A stretch of 64,000 nt of DNA. It comes from CAVQBL01 sp963710715 (GTDB lineage Bacteria > Pseudomonadota > Gammaproteobacteria > DSM-16500). The notes below the pieces were generated by a model. That model was not told the DNA's origin. It saw only the letters and a list, made by a program, of their open reading frames with translations, and ran no database searches. Numbering within the stretch: the first letter of the stretch is position 1; each line of letters starts with the position of its first letter. The DNA is taken from contig CAVQBL010000016.1 in NCBI GenBank assembly GCA_963710715.1, positions 496,001-560,000 on the forward strand, given 5' to 3'. Both the position numbers and the translations under genes were made by a program. Below are positions 17,879-26,884 of this stretch, piece after piece.

Positions 17879-18399
17879 CAGATGAAAAGAATACTTCTAA
17901 ATATGTCATTGAACGTTTAGAAAAAAAGCATATCAAAAGTGAATTTAAATGTGGTAATGATGCACTAGATGAATATCTAAAGACTCAAGCAAGTCAAGAT
18001 ATTAAGAAAAATGTGGCAGTTACTTATGTTTTAACTTCACAGGATTCAGAGCAAGTCTTGGGATATTATACGCTCTCGTCGATTGGAGTGTTTTCTGGTG
18101 AGTTACCTGATGAAATTATTAGGAAACTGCCACGATATCCTGTTTTGCCTGGCATTTTATTAGGAAGACTCGCTCGCGATAAACAAGTACAGGGAGACAG
18201 TATGGGTTCTTATCTATTGATAGATGCTCTTAAGCGTAGTCTTGCTGTCAGTAATACAATTGGTATTGTTGCTGTGATAGTCGATGCCAAAAATGAAAAG
18301 GCGGTAGCATTTTACAAAAATTATGGATTTATAGAGTTTCCTGACAATAACCGTCGATTATTTTTGCCGCTGAGTATGATAAAGAAATTAGATTTATAA
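17875..18399 (+). CDS. tacT: GNAT-family toxin (TacT type)
   Basis: A 174-aa GCN5-like acetyltransferase. TacT-type toxins acetylate the amino group of charged aminoacyl-tRNAs and stop translation. Visible motifs: the N-terminal FKCGNDALDEYL segment typical of these toxins, LGRLARDKQVQGDSMGSYLL (acetyl-CoA pyrophosphate loop) and AVAFYKNYGFIEF (motif B with Tyr). It is full length and paired with the DUF1778 gene upstream, so it is likely active. Confidence 0.9.
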   Translation: MTDEKNTSKYVIERLEKKHIKSEFKCGNDALDEYLKTQASQDIKKNVAVTYVLTSQDSEQVLGYYTLSSIGVFSGELPDEIIRKLPRYPVLPGILLGRLARDKQVQGDSMGSYLLIDALKRSLAVSNTIGIVAVIVDAKNEKAVAFYKNYGFIEFPDNNRRLFLPLSMIKKLDL

Positions 18400-18459
18400 C
18401 ATTGTGCTTTAATTGCTAAGAAGGAACTTTGCATGAAAGCTTTAAATTTTGAAGGTCAA

Positions 18460-18708
18460 TTTGTGATCTGTTTGCAAAAGCGGCCATGATGTAATGATGT
18501 GTTTTATTGACTGCTAAATAGGGATTAGCCACAGGTTCAACTGTTGAGAGAAGCCGCTGGTTGAAAAAAAGTGTGGCCAAATCCAGCGTGTTCACGTCAA
18601 CAATAGCTAACCTAGCTTAACGCCTCACGGCAAGCAGATATTGGCACAGGGCTTTTTCAGAATCCGAGCTTACAAGCTTTTTGATGGGAGCCAAAATTAG
18701 AATTGCTG
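18460..18708. repeat. Degenerate mobile-element-like repeat, partial copy
   Basis: About 250 bp related to the element at 36187-36569. The right part (18608-18708) matches in direct orientation and ends in the same terminal sequence caaaattagaattgctg; the left part (18460-18607) matches only in inverted orientation. The left terminal repeat is missing. On the minus strand the left part reads as a short conserved peptide (FFNQRLLST ... VANPY ... HYIMAAFANRSQ), suggesting a transposase or other gene remnant I do not recognise. It fills most of the gap 18400-18832; the remainder shows nothing. Confidence 0.7.
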
Positions 18709-18832
18709 ACCCAGCACACTTCGTCTCGCTTTTTTGCGGATTCTACAGTATATCACTATTATCACTTCGTGCTAAAATCAAAGATATTCTAACGGATTTA
18801 AAAAATAGTTATTTTTTTAAAGGTATTGTCTG

Positions 18833-19630
18833 ATGCTTACTTATCCTGAAATGAATCCGGTCGCTTTTCATGTCGGACCTTTATCAGTTTACTGGTATGG
18901 ACTCATGTATTTGTTTGGCATTTTAAGTGCGTGGATATTATTGGCTTGGAGAACAAAAACCTCATCGCGAGGATTTTCCCTTGATGAAGTGTCAGACATT
19001 ATTTTTTATGGTGCGGTTGGCATGATTGTGGGTGGTCGTATCGGGTATATGTTTTTTTATATTCCGCAAGATTTTATTGCCAATCCATTGCTCGTTTTTC
19101 AAATTTGGAAAGGCGGCATGTCATTCCACGGTGGATTGCTGGGTGTGATTCTCGCGTTATGGCTTTATGCCTATCATTCGGGTAAATCATTAGGTGATAT
19201 CACGGATTTTCTTGTGCCCGCGGTGCCTATTGGTTTGGGTGCAGGACGTATCGGTAATTTTATTAATGGAGAATTATGGGGCCGAGCAACAGATGTCCCT
19301 TGGGCGATGATTTTTCCTCAAGGTGGTGATATGCCACGCCATCCTTCACAGTTATACGAATTTTTTCTTGAAGGCATTGTTCTGTTTTTAATTTTATGGA
19401 TTTTTTCCCTGAAGCCTAGACCACGTTGGGCAGTGTCAGGATTATTTATAGCGTGTTATGGATTATTTCGTTTTAGCTTGGAATTTTTTCGCGAACCGGA
19501 CGCGCAGATTGGATTTATTGCATTTGATTGGTTGACCAAAGGACAATTATTGTCATTGCCTATGATTATTTTTGGAATACTGGTAATCCTGTATGCATAT
19601 AGAGGTAAAATAACATGCAGCAATATTTAG
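18833..19630 (+). CDS. lgt: Prolipoprotein diacylglyceryl transferase
   Basis: Inner-membrane enzyme (265 aa, seven helices) that moves a diacylglyceryl group from phosphatidylglycerol to the lipobox cysteine. The family signature GRIGNFINGELWGR is present, as are the HGGLLG and RHPSQLYEF motifs. It overlaps thyA by 16 bp. Its clients in this window include the lipoproteins LolB, DotK and the small lipoproteins at 10768, 23441, 38019 and 38462. Confidence 0.95.
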   Translation: MLTYPEMNPVAFHVGPLSVYWYGLMYLFGILSAWILLAWRTKTSSRGFSLDEVSDIIFYGAVGMIVGGRIGYMFFYIPQDFIANPLLVFQIWKGGMSFHGGLLGVILALWLYAYHSGKSLGDITDFLVPAVPIGLGAGRIGNFINGELWGRATDVPWAMIFPQGGDMPRHPSQLYEFFLEGIVLFLILWIFSLKPRPRWAVSGLFIACYGLFRFSLEFFREPDAQIGFIAFDWLTKGQLLSLPMIIFGILVILYAYRGKITCSNI

Positions 19631-20406
19631 ATTTTTTACGCCATATTCGTCATCACGGCATTAAAAAATCCAATCGTACGGGTGTTGATACATTGAGTAC
19701 GTTTGGTTATCAAATGCGTTTTGATTTAAGCAAAGGTTTTCCTTTAGTGACTACCAAAAAATTATCACTGCGCAGCATTATTCATGAATTACTCTGGTTT
19801 TTGCAGGGCGATACAAATTTACGTTATTTGCACGAAAACAAAGTGACTATTTGGGATGAGTGGGCGGATGCAAAAGGTGATTTGGGTCCAGTTTATGGCA
19901 AACAATGGCGTGCTTGGAAAACTCCAGAAGGCAAAACCATTGATCAAATAAGTGAAGTGATCGAGCAAATTAAAAAAAATCCAGACTCACGGCGTTTAAT
20001 TGTTAGCGCGTGGAATGTAGGTGAATTGTCAAAAATGGCATTACCACCGTGTCATTTATTATTTCAATTTTATGTTGGGAATGGAAAATTATCGTGTCAA
20101 TTGTATCAACGCTCAGCAGATTCTTTTTTAGGTGTGCCATTTAATATTGCATCTTATTCTTTGTTAACGTACATGATTGCACAACAATGTAATTTAATGC
20201 CGGGAGAGTTTGTTTGGACGGGTGGAGATTGTCATCTTTATGTAAATCATTTAGAACAAACCGATTTACAGTTAACACGCACACCGTTCCCCTTACCACA
20301 ACTCGTCCTTAAAAAGGAACCCTCTCTTTTCGATTATGCATTTGATGATATTGAAATCATTAACTATCAAGCGCATCCACATATCAAAGCAGAGGTGGCG
20401 GTGTAG
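19615..20406 (+). CDS. thyA: Thymidylate synthase
   Basis: Methylates dUMP to dTMP with methylene-tetrahydrofolate. At 263 aa it is full length. Active-site Cys lies in ALPPCHLLFQFYV; the dUMP-binding QRSADSFLGVPFNIASY and the C-terminal HPHIKAEVAV are intact. AGAGG precedes the ATG inside the lgt reading frame, so lgt and thyA are one operon. Confidence 0.96.
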   Translation: MQQYLDFLRHIRHHGIKKSNRTGVDTLSTFGYQMRFDLSKGFPLVTTKKLSLRSIIHELLWFLQGDTNLRYLHENKVTIWDEWADAKGDLGPVYGKQWRAWKTPEGKTIDQISEVIEQIKKNPDSRRLIVSAWNVGELSKMALPPCHLLFQFYVGNGKLSCQLYQRSADSFLGVPFNIASYSLLTYMIAQQCNLMPGEFVWTGGDCHLYVNHLEQTDLQLTRTPFPLPQLVLKKEPSLFDYAFDDIEIINYQAHPHIKAEVAV

Positions 20407-20458
20407 GGGCGCACCGCAGCTTGTCCCAGCGTGCTTTTAGCTGGGATGCGCGCCCTAG
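20405..20458. terminator. Hairpin after thyA
   Basis: Nested inverted repeat directly after the thyA stop: outer arms TAGGGGCGC / GCGCGCCCTA and inner arms TCCCAGC / GCTGGGA. No long T-run follows, so it is either a weak terminator or an intergenic palindromic repeat. Confidence 0.5.
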
Positions 20459-20519
20459 TTGAATAACAATAAATATTTGATTAAACTCGCGAGCAATTTA
20501 GTTCCAGTGGGGAGGAAGC

Positions 20520-20996
20520 ATGCGCCAGGTTATTTTAGCAGGGTTTTTAGCATTATTTTGCTTAAGTTTAAATGCGATTGCAGCCGACAAAGTAGCTTGT
20601 ACATCCTTAAAAATTAAAGCGCAAGATAAAAGTATCACTTTACCGGGAAAAAGTACCCCGCAAATCTATTTTTTGAAAAATACCTCGGAAAAAAGCGTGT
20701 GGATAGATCATCCTGTTAAGCGTTCTGCAGGTGCGAGTGCCGGATGGGCAGCTTATGTAAGTCCCGGAAGTTGGTCAGCTTTAGTGATATATAAAAAAGG
20801 TTTTGCCTTAACCTGTGCAACCATTCAGCCAGGAAAAGTCGATTATCTTGATTGTTCCCATATCATATCCATATGTACCCCTCCACAAGTTAAAGACACT
20901 GCGCGCTTTAAAAGCTCTCATTGGTTATCTGAAAACAAGACTTGGGATGAGCTATTAAAAGCTTTGGAAAAACGCGGCGTGGTTTTTTCTAAATAA
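20520..20996 (+). CDS. Secreted protein, possibly EnhB-like
   Basis: A 158-aa protein with a clear signal peptide (MRQVILAGFLALFCLSLNAIAA). The mature part has four cysteines that could form two disulfides (CTSLKIKAQ, LTCATI, LDCSH, SICTPP) and a beta-rich middle (WAAYVSPGSWSALVI). The pattern recalls EnhB proteins of Legionella and Coxiella, but the assignment is from memory and weak. A GGAGGAAGC site precedes the ATG. It is probably periplasmic. Confidence 0.75.
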   Translation: MRQVILAGFLALFCLSLNAIAADKVACTSLKIKAQDKSITLPGKSTPQIYFLKNTSEKSVWIDHPVKRSAGASAGWAAYVSPGSWSALVIYKKGFALTCATIQPGKVDYLDCSHIISICTPPQVKDTARFKSSHWLSENKTWDELLKALEKRGVVFSK

Positions 20997-21148
20997 TCCT
21001 AAATTCGGCAGTATTTTTATTCTTATAAATCAATAACCCTCCGTCTTTTTGGCTGATTTAAAATTAATTAATTTTAATTGATTAGAATTATTTTTTTTCA
21101 TACAATAGAAAAATAAAATTACTAAAACGAGGATGTAGATTAAAAATC

Positions 21149-22327
21149 ATGCTAAAACGAGGAACTCCAGGCCAAACGCCTACGGAGGGACCCGATAATA
21201 ATTACACGGAAAAAAAACCAAAAGAAAAAAATAGTAACAATAAAAAGCAACAAGACCCTAATAAAACTCCACCCGCAACTCCTGTAAAAACCGCTGTATT
21301 GGTTAAACCAAATACAGTTGGTGGGGTATTTAGGGCAATGTTTGAAAAAATTTTTGCGAGATTGGTTAGTTTTATAAAGACCAATCGTTCCAATTATGTG
21401 GTGACTAAAGTTTCTGCCAATGGATCTCCAGTTGAGCTTGCAACACCCGTAGGTAAAACGCCCCTATACTTAGCGGGACAAAATTGGGCTATCAAGGTTT
21501 TTTCGAGTGAACAACCGGCAAGGTCTCAAGATTCGCAAACTATTCCTTCTGCTCAGGTTCCCAAAGAAGAGTTTTTTAATGGTGCATACAAAGCACTCTA
21601 CAGCCCAACTGGCACGGTCAGTTTGGTTAGAGCAAAACTGACAGACGCTCGTTCACAGGAAATTGCCGATGAGAGACGCGAAGGCGCTAATTACGGTAAG
21701 CAAATCGATATTGTTCGTAGAGCAGGGGCTAAGCGTGCAGAAGCCAATCCGACGTATTATGCGCATCAAGCATTTCCTTTCCCAGAGGATCTCGTTTTCC
21801 AAAATCTGCATATCATAGGCAAGCAATTTGTTGGCAAAGAAGGGCAATGCCGAGAAAATCTTGTTATAGGCACGGAACATGCAAATAGAGATATGGCCGA
21901 TTTTGAACGAACAAAAGTAAAATTACTTAAAATATTTCCTAAAGGCCTCTTGGAGGAAGCAGGAGCAAAACGCTATCATCCAAAGACACACGTGGCAGAT
22001 AAAATTTATTGTGTTGTTACTGATCATGATGATAATGAGATCTTGAAAGCACAATTTGATGGTCTTAAGCGAGATGCGCAACCCAAGGATGAATCTTATG
22101 CATCTTACAAGAAGAATTTTGATCTTGCGCTAGAGCAAGCTATACAGCAAGTGTTATATCAGAGTAATCCAGATAATCATGTAAGTACTCCGACACAGCC
22201 CACGTATTCCGATTCACAAAATTCAAATTTACTTTTTAGAAAATCTGCTCGTCGAAATTTAATGACTGTTTTTAATTCGACGGACGACGAGAAATCGAAT
22301 CAAATACGCGTTAATAGGGTGGATTAG
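21149..22327 (+). CDS. Orphan protein with low-complexity N-terminus, effector candidate
   Basis: A 392-aa protein I do not recognise. The first 45 residues are rich in Lys, Asn, Pro and Thr (KKPKEKNSNNKKQQDP), followed by a short hydrophobic/basic segment (VFRAMFEKIFARLVSFIK) and a more conserved-looking core with CRENLVIGTEHANRDMADFE and YCVVTDHDDNEIL. There is no signal peptide. The leader contains TAAAACGAGG, similar to the leaders of the 2.4-6.1 kb paralogues. The upstream 100 bp are very AT-rich. The gene end forms an inverted repeat (AGGGTGGAT / ATCCACCCT, 22317-22350) that may terminate transcription. Confidence 0.72.
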   Translation: MLKRGTPGQTPTEGPDNNYTEKKPKEKNSNNKKQQDPNKTPPATPVKTAVLVKPNTVGGVFRAMFEKIFARLVSFIKTNRSNYVVTKVSANGSPVELATPVGKTPLYLAGQNWAIKVFSSEQPARSQDSQTIPSAQVPKEEFFNGAYKALYSPTGTVSLVRAKLTDARSQEIADERREGANYGKQIDIVRRAGAKRAEANPTYYAHQAFPFPEDLVFQNLHIIGKQFVGKEGQCRENLVIGTEHANRDMADFERTKVKLLKIFPKGLLEEAGAKRYHPKTHVADKIYCVVTDHDDNEILKAQFDGLKRDAQPKDESYASYKKNFDLALEQAIQQVLYQSNPDNHVSTPTQPTYSDSQNSNLLFRKSARRNLMTVFNSTDDEKSNQIRVNRVD

Positions 22328-22382
22328 GCGCTCTTTGCCGTATCCACCCTAGATTCAATGCAGTGGTCTCTTGCGGTAGAGT

Positions 22383-23417
22383 TTAATGCACACTCACCCC
22401 AAACAAACTACCAATACCATATGTCAAACACCCAGCAGCGGCGCCTATTAGAAACATACGCATTCCGCCCCAAAGAGCGCTACGTTGTGTGAATAAGCTG
22501 AGGAGTGCACCAACACTGAAGAGAGATAATCCCGTTAATCCAATGGTGAAAAATAAATTGTATTGTGAATTACTGAAAATAAAAGGTAACAATGGAATAA
22601 GTGCGCCAATGGAAAAAGAAAAAAATGAAGAAATAGCTGCCCCCCAGGGAGATGCAAGTTCCTTTGGGTTTAATCCCAGTTCTTCGCGTGCGAGAGTGTC
22701 TAATGCTTTTTCGGGATTTTTAATCATTTTGTTAGCAACCGTTTCAGCTTCTAATTTTGATAAACCACGTGCTTGGTAAATTAATGCGAGTTCAGCGGCT
22801 TCTTCTTCTGGGTAAAGTTCTAGTTCGCTTCTTTCCAATTCCAATTGGTATTCCAACATTTCGCGTTGTGAGCGCACAGAAACATATTCTCCAGCACCCA
22901 TAGAGCAGGCGCCGGCAAGTAACCCAGCAATACCAGATAATAAAATAAAATGATGACTAACGCTGGCACCTGCAACACCTAGTATTAAACTCGCGTTAGA
23001 AATTAAACCATCGCTGATACCAAATACAGCGGCACGTAAATTATTTACACTTTTTACTCCACGGTGTTTGCGTTCTTCGGTTTCTGTTATGACCGGAGGA
23101 AGAGGATATTCGAGTGTTTCACCTTGATAAATTGACATTCCGCGTACTTTCATTGCAGCCAAAGCAACGCGCAATGATTTTGCGCCAAAGCGTTGCACTA
23201 GCCACGTAACAGAGCGGGTGCGTAAATCGGGGTGATAATGCGGTATTTTTACCTGTTCTTTTTTAAGCTGTTTTTCCCAAATCGCTGCTTGCCTTTCTGC
23301 GAGTTCCGAGAGTTCTAAAAAAAGTTTTTTATGTACGGGATTTGTCTCTATTTTGGCAAGCGCAGTATATAAATAAGCTGAACGTTTTTCTTCTTGCCAA
23401 CTTTTTAAATTTTCCAT
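22383..23417 (-). CDS. Ferritin-like/VIT1-family iron-manganese transporter
   Basis: A 344-aa fusion: an N-terminal rubrerythrin-like helical domain (KSWQEEKRSAYLYTALAKIE, residues about 1-120) and a C-terminal VIT1/CCC1 membrane domain (NNLRAAVFGISDGLISNASLILG; then GEYVSVRSQRE) with about five helices. Relatives export Fe(II) or Mn(II) from the cytosol, with the ferritin-like part supplying the metal. It is preceded by a small lipoprotein gene on the same strand, 23 bp away. Confidence 0.88.
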   Translation of the reverse strand: MENLKSWQEEKRSAYLYTALAKIETNPVHKKLFLELSELAERQAAIWEKQLKKEQVKIPHYHPDLRTRSVTWLVQRFGAKSLRVALAAMKVRGMSIYQGETLEYPLPPVITETEERKHRGVKSVNNLRAAVFGISDGLISNASLILGVAGASVSHHFILLSGIAGLLAGACSMGAGEYVSVRSQREMLEYQLELERSELELYPEEEAAELALIYQARGLSKLEAETVANKMIKNPEKALDTLAREELGLNPKELASPWGAAISSFFSFSIGALIPLLPFIFSNSQYNLFFTIGLTGLSLFSVGALLSLFTQRSALWGGMRMFLIGAAAGCLTYGIGSLFGVSVH

Positions 23418-23440
23418 AGGGTTTAACTGCCGAATTTAGG

Positions 23441-23656
23441 TTAAGGACAATCTTGCTCATGATATTCTTGGTTCAATTTATCCAGACTCGCGCGTTCTTC
23501 TTGGGCTCGGATTGGATTTGTTGTAAGACCGTTAAAAATGATGTCATGATTAAGTTGTTTGCAAATAGCGCGTCGGTTAGCAGCTTTATCATTTTGGACG
23601 AGTGAGCACGAGGTTAAAATTAAACTTATGCAAATCAGAATAACGTTGCGTAACAT
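23441..23656 (-). CDS. Small predicted lipoprotein (71 aa)
   Basis: Signal sequence MLRNVILICISLILTSC with lipobox LTSC and a 55-residue charged mature part containing two further cysteines (AICKQL, EQDCP). It is probably an outer-membrane or periplasmic lipoprotein and may be cotranscribed with the VIT1-type gene downstream. A GGAG site lies upstream of the ATG. Function unknown. Confidence 0.72.
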   Translation of the reverse strand: MLRNVILICISLILTSCSLVQNDKAANRRAICKQLNHDIIFNGLTTNPIRAQEERASLDKLNQEYHEQDCP

Positions 23657-23786
23657 TCCTAATTCTCCTTAATTCAGGTTAAGTAAACTCTAACTGAAAT
23701 AGGGTCGTATTTCCATTAATTAGATGGAAAAACTTCATTATCCAAGGTATCTTATAGGCATCGTAAACTTACAACAATGGCAAGCA

Positions 23787-26008
23787 ATGGGAAAGCGTGT
23801 AAAAAAGAAAGATGATTATCAAGAACGGGAAGCTCAGAAATACGAGCATCCTATTCCAAGTCGCGAATTTATCCTCGAATATCTCGCCGAAAGAGGTCGC
23901 CCAGCAACGCGTCAGCGCATGCTCGAAGATCTTGGACTAGAATCTGTTGAGGAACAAGAAGGATTACGCCGTCGTTTAATAGCCATGATTCGTGATGGGC
24001 AATTGCACAAAAATCGTCGTGGTGCTTATGGCCCGTTAGGAAAATTAGAATTAATCACCGGTCGCGTTATTGGTCATAAAGATGGTTTTGGCTTTATCGT
24101 GCCTGATGCAGGTGGAGATGATTTATACGTTAACGCGCGACAAATGCGCGCCGCTTTTCATGACGACAGAGTTGTTGTTCGAGTGGCGGGTATCGATCAG
24201 CGTGGCCGTCGCGAAGCGGCTATTGTTGAAGTCATTGAACATAATACCCAACAAATAGTGGGTCGTTTTATTAATGAATCAGGCGCTGCTTTTGTGCAGC
24301 CATCCAATCAACGTATTACTCAAGATATTTTAGTGCCACCGGAAGCGACAGCAGGGGCTAAAAATGGGCAAATGGTTGTACTTGCAATTACTGCGCAACC
24401 TACACTACGGACACGACCTTTAGGCAAAATTATTGAAGTCTTGGGCGATCACATGGCGCCCGGCATGGAAATTGATGTGGCTATTCGCAATCATGATTTA
24501 CCCCATGTTTGGCCAGAAGATGTATTAGCGGAAGCCGCGAAATTTGCTCCCGAAGTACCAAAAGATGCGATTGCAGGCCGCTTAGATTTGCGTCAGCTGC
24601 CGTTTGTTACCATTGATGGTGAAGATGCTAAAGATTTTGATGACGCTGTTTATTGCGAACCCAAAGGAAAAAGTGGTTGGTTGTTGTATGTCGCTATTGC
24701 CGATGTCAGTTATTACGTAAAACCTGGCACAGCATTAGATCGCGAAGCGTTAAGCCGCGGGAATTCAGTGTATTTTCCTGAACGCGTGATTCCCATGTTG
24801 CCTGAAGCATTATCCAATGGACTTCTGCTCACTGAAACCCAATGTAGATCGTTTGACGCAAGTGTGTGAAATGACGATTAGTACAAAAGGAAAAATTACC
24901 GGTTATCGTTTTTTTGAAAGTGTGATTAATTCACATGCGCGCCTGACATATAATCAAGTGTATGCAATGATTGAAAAAAATGATAAAGAATTGCAAGCAC
25001 GTTATCGTGATTTAGTTCCGCATTTAAAAAATTTATTTGCTATTTATCACGTTTTACACAAGGCACGCAAAGAACGTGGTGCCATTGATTTTGACATGCC
25101 AGAAACCAAAATTATTTTTGGTGCGGATAGAAAAATCGAACGCATTATTGTTTCAGAACGTAACGATGCGCATCGTATGATTGAAGAATGCATGTTGTGC
25201 GCGAATATTTCGGCAGCGAAATTTCTCATTGACAATGATCATCTCTCATTATTTCGTATTCATGAAGGACCTTCCAGTGAAAAACTTGAGGATTTACGCC
25301 GGTTTTTAAATGAGATGGGGTTAAAGCTTCCCAAGCGCACGGATCCTACGCCAAGCGATTATGCTCAATTATTAGCGTCGATTTCAGAACGCCCCGATGC
25401 GCATATCATTCAAACCATGTTATTACGCTCCTTAAGCCAAGCCGTTTATAGTCCAGACAATAAGGGACATTTTGGTCTGGCGTATGATGCTTATGCACAT
25501 TTTACTTCGCCAATTCGCCGTTACCCTGATTTATTAGTGCATCGCGCCATTCGAAAAATTTTGCGTGGCAAATTTCAACCCGGTGAAATGGACCCACTAC
25601 TTGAAAAATATGGCGAGCACTGCTCAATGACAGAGCGTCGTGCAGATGATGCAACGCGCGAAGCGATTGATTTTTTGAAATGTGAATTTATGCTGGATAA
25701 AGTGGGTGATGAATTTGCCGGTGTGATTTCCAGTGTAACCAATTTTGGATTTTTTGTGGAGCTCTCGGATATTTATGTAGAAGGTTTAGTGCACATCAGT
25801 AATTTGCCGAATGATTATTATCAATTCGACCCAACCAAACAAGTATTGCGCGGTGAACGTGCCGGCAGGCAATTCCGCTTAGGTGACACGGTTCAAGTTC
25901 GCGTTGTGCGTGTTGATTTAGATGAGAATCAGATTGATTTTTTATTAGCAGAAGTACTTACAGAAACGCGTAAGAAAAAAGAAAAAACGCTAACACGAGT
26001 TTTATCCA
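23787..26008 (+). pseudogene. rnr: Ribonuclease R, interrupted by one frameshift
   Basis: 3'-5' exoribonuclease: N-terminal helix-turn-helix and cold-shock domains, RNB catalytic core (DGEDAKDFDDAVYCEP with the metal-binding aspartates) and a C-terminal S1 domain (GVISSVTNFGFFVEL). The frame changes near 24825: an extra C turns NGLCSLKPNVDRL into two frames (23787-24869 and the frame from 24817). Everything else is conserved. In the present sequence the C-terminus runs into rlmB without a stop; removing one A from the A6 run at 25975-25980 would give a natural end RKKKKR-stop at 25993. Start by homology (MGKRVKKKDD); 23724 is an alternative. Confidence 0.88.
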
Positions 26009-26010
26009 AC

Positions 26011-26775
26011 ATGACCAAAGAACTTATTTTTGGCTTACATTCAGTCGAATCCTTGTTAATGCGTAGCCCAGAGCGCGTTATTCATTTATATATCCAAAAA
26101 GAACGGCACGATAAAAAAATAGAGTCTTTAATCGATTTAGCAAAACAACAGCAAGTAAAAATTACATTCACGCCACGTCATGAATTGGATCACTTAACGC
26201 AACAAGAAAATCACCAAGGTGCTGTAGCGCAATGTCAAAAAGCAAAAAGTTATTCAGAAAATGATTTAGAAAACATTTTGGCGAGTATAAAAGAAAAGCC
26301 CTTTTTATTAATTCTCGATAGCATTCAAGATCCACATAATTTAGGCGCGTGTTTGCGCAGTGCGGATGCAGCCGGTGTGCACGCAGTGATTGCACCCAAA
26401 GATAAATCGGTGGGTTTAACACCCACAGTCAGTAAGGTCGCATCGGGTGCGGCAGAAACCGTGCCTTTTATCCAAGTGACCAATTTAGCGCGGACGATGG
26501 ATTTTTTAAAAGCGCAAAACATATGGTTATTTGGTGCAGATGCTTCCGCAGAAAAAAGTCTTTATGCAGTCGATCTCAACCTTCCCTTAGCCTTAGTCCT
26601 AGGTGCAGAAGGGTCGGGTTTACGGCGCTTGACCCGTGAGCACTGTGATATGCTGCTTAATATCCCCATGCAGGGTTCGGTTTCCAGCTTAAATGTGTCT
26701 GTTGCAACCGGGATTTTTCTATTCGAGGCCGTGCGCCAGCGATGCAGCGAGGGGGGGATCCGTATAAACTTTTGA
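26011..26775 (+). CDS. rlmB: 23S rRNA 2'-O-methyltransferase RlmB (TrmH family)
   Basis: SpoU/TrmH methyltransferase that modifies G2251 of 23S rRNA. N-terminal substrate-binding domain (LIFGLHSVESLL), then the knotted SAM fold with LDSIQDPHNLGACLRSADAAG, ALVLGAEGSGLRRL and VSSLNVSVATGIFLFEA. The ATG at 26011 (MTKELIF) gives a normal length of 254 aa. It is in frame with the preceding rnr sequence, so the data show a fused frame; rnr-rlmB adjacency is normal, but a true fusion is doubtful. Confidence 0.92.
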   Translation: MTKELIFGLHSVESLLMRSPERVIHLYIQKERHDKKIESLIDLAKQQQVKITFTPRHELDHLTQQENHQGAVAQCQKAKSYSENDLENILASIKEKPFLLILDSIQDPHNLGACLRSADAAGVHAVIAPKDKSVGLTPTVSKVASGAAETVPFIQVTNLARTMDFLKAQNIWLFGADASAEKSLYAVDLNLPLALVLGAEGSGLRRLTREHCDMLLNIPMQGSVSSLNVSVATGIFLFEAVRQRCSEGGIRINF

Positions 26776-26802
26776 CAAATCTGAGGTTTTTTCTTACTTT
26801 TT

Positions 26803-26834
26803 TTAAGTATTTCTTAATGTTTTTTTGGTAAACT
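26803..26834 (+). promoter_or_regulatory. PmrA-like box and -10 of the 621-aa gene
   Basis: Two TTAA half-sites (26803-26806 and 26814-26817) lie 11 bp apart, with C before the second, followed 11 bp later by TAAACT (26829-26834). This fits the direct-repeat PmrA site described for effector genes of Legionella and Coxiella. The same arrangement with the same spacing recurs at 29469-29500, ahead of the paralogous gene. Confidence 0.55.
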
Positions 26835-26884
26835 GTAGCATGTTTAGACCATAATGAATCATGCGAATTAACTCAGGATAAAAG

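Noticed and set aside
18460..18708. Structured RNA (tmRNA-like) in the lgt upstream gap
   Set aside because: Second copy with inverted part and terminal repeats points to mobile DNA; no tRNA-like ends are visible.
21050..21100. PmrA-like box ahead of the orphan gene at 21149
   Set aside because: TTAA motifs are present but spaced 10 bp or less, not 11; the region is simply AT-rich.
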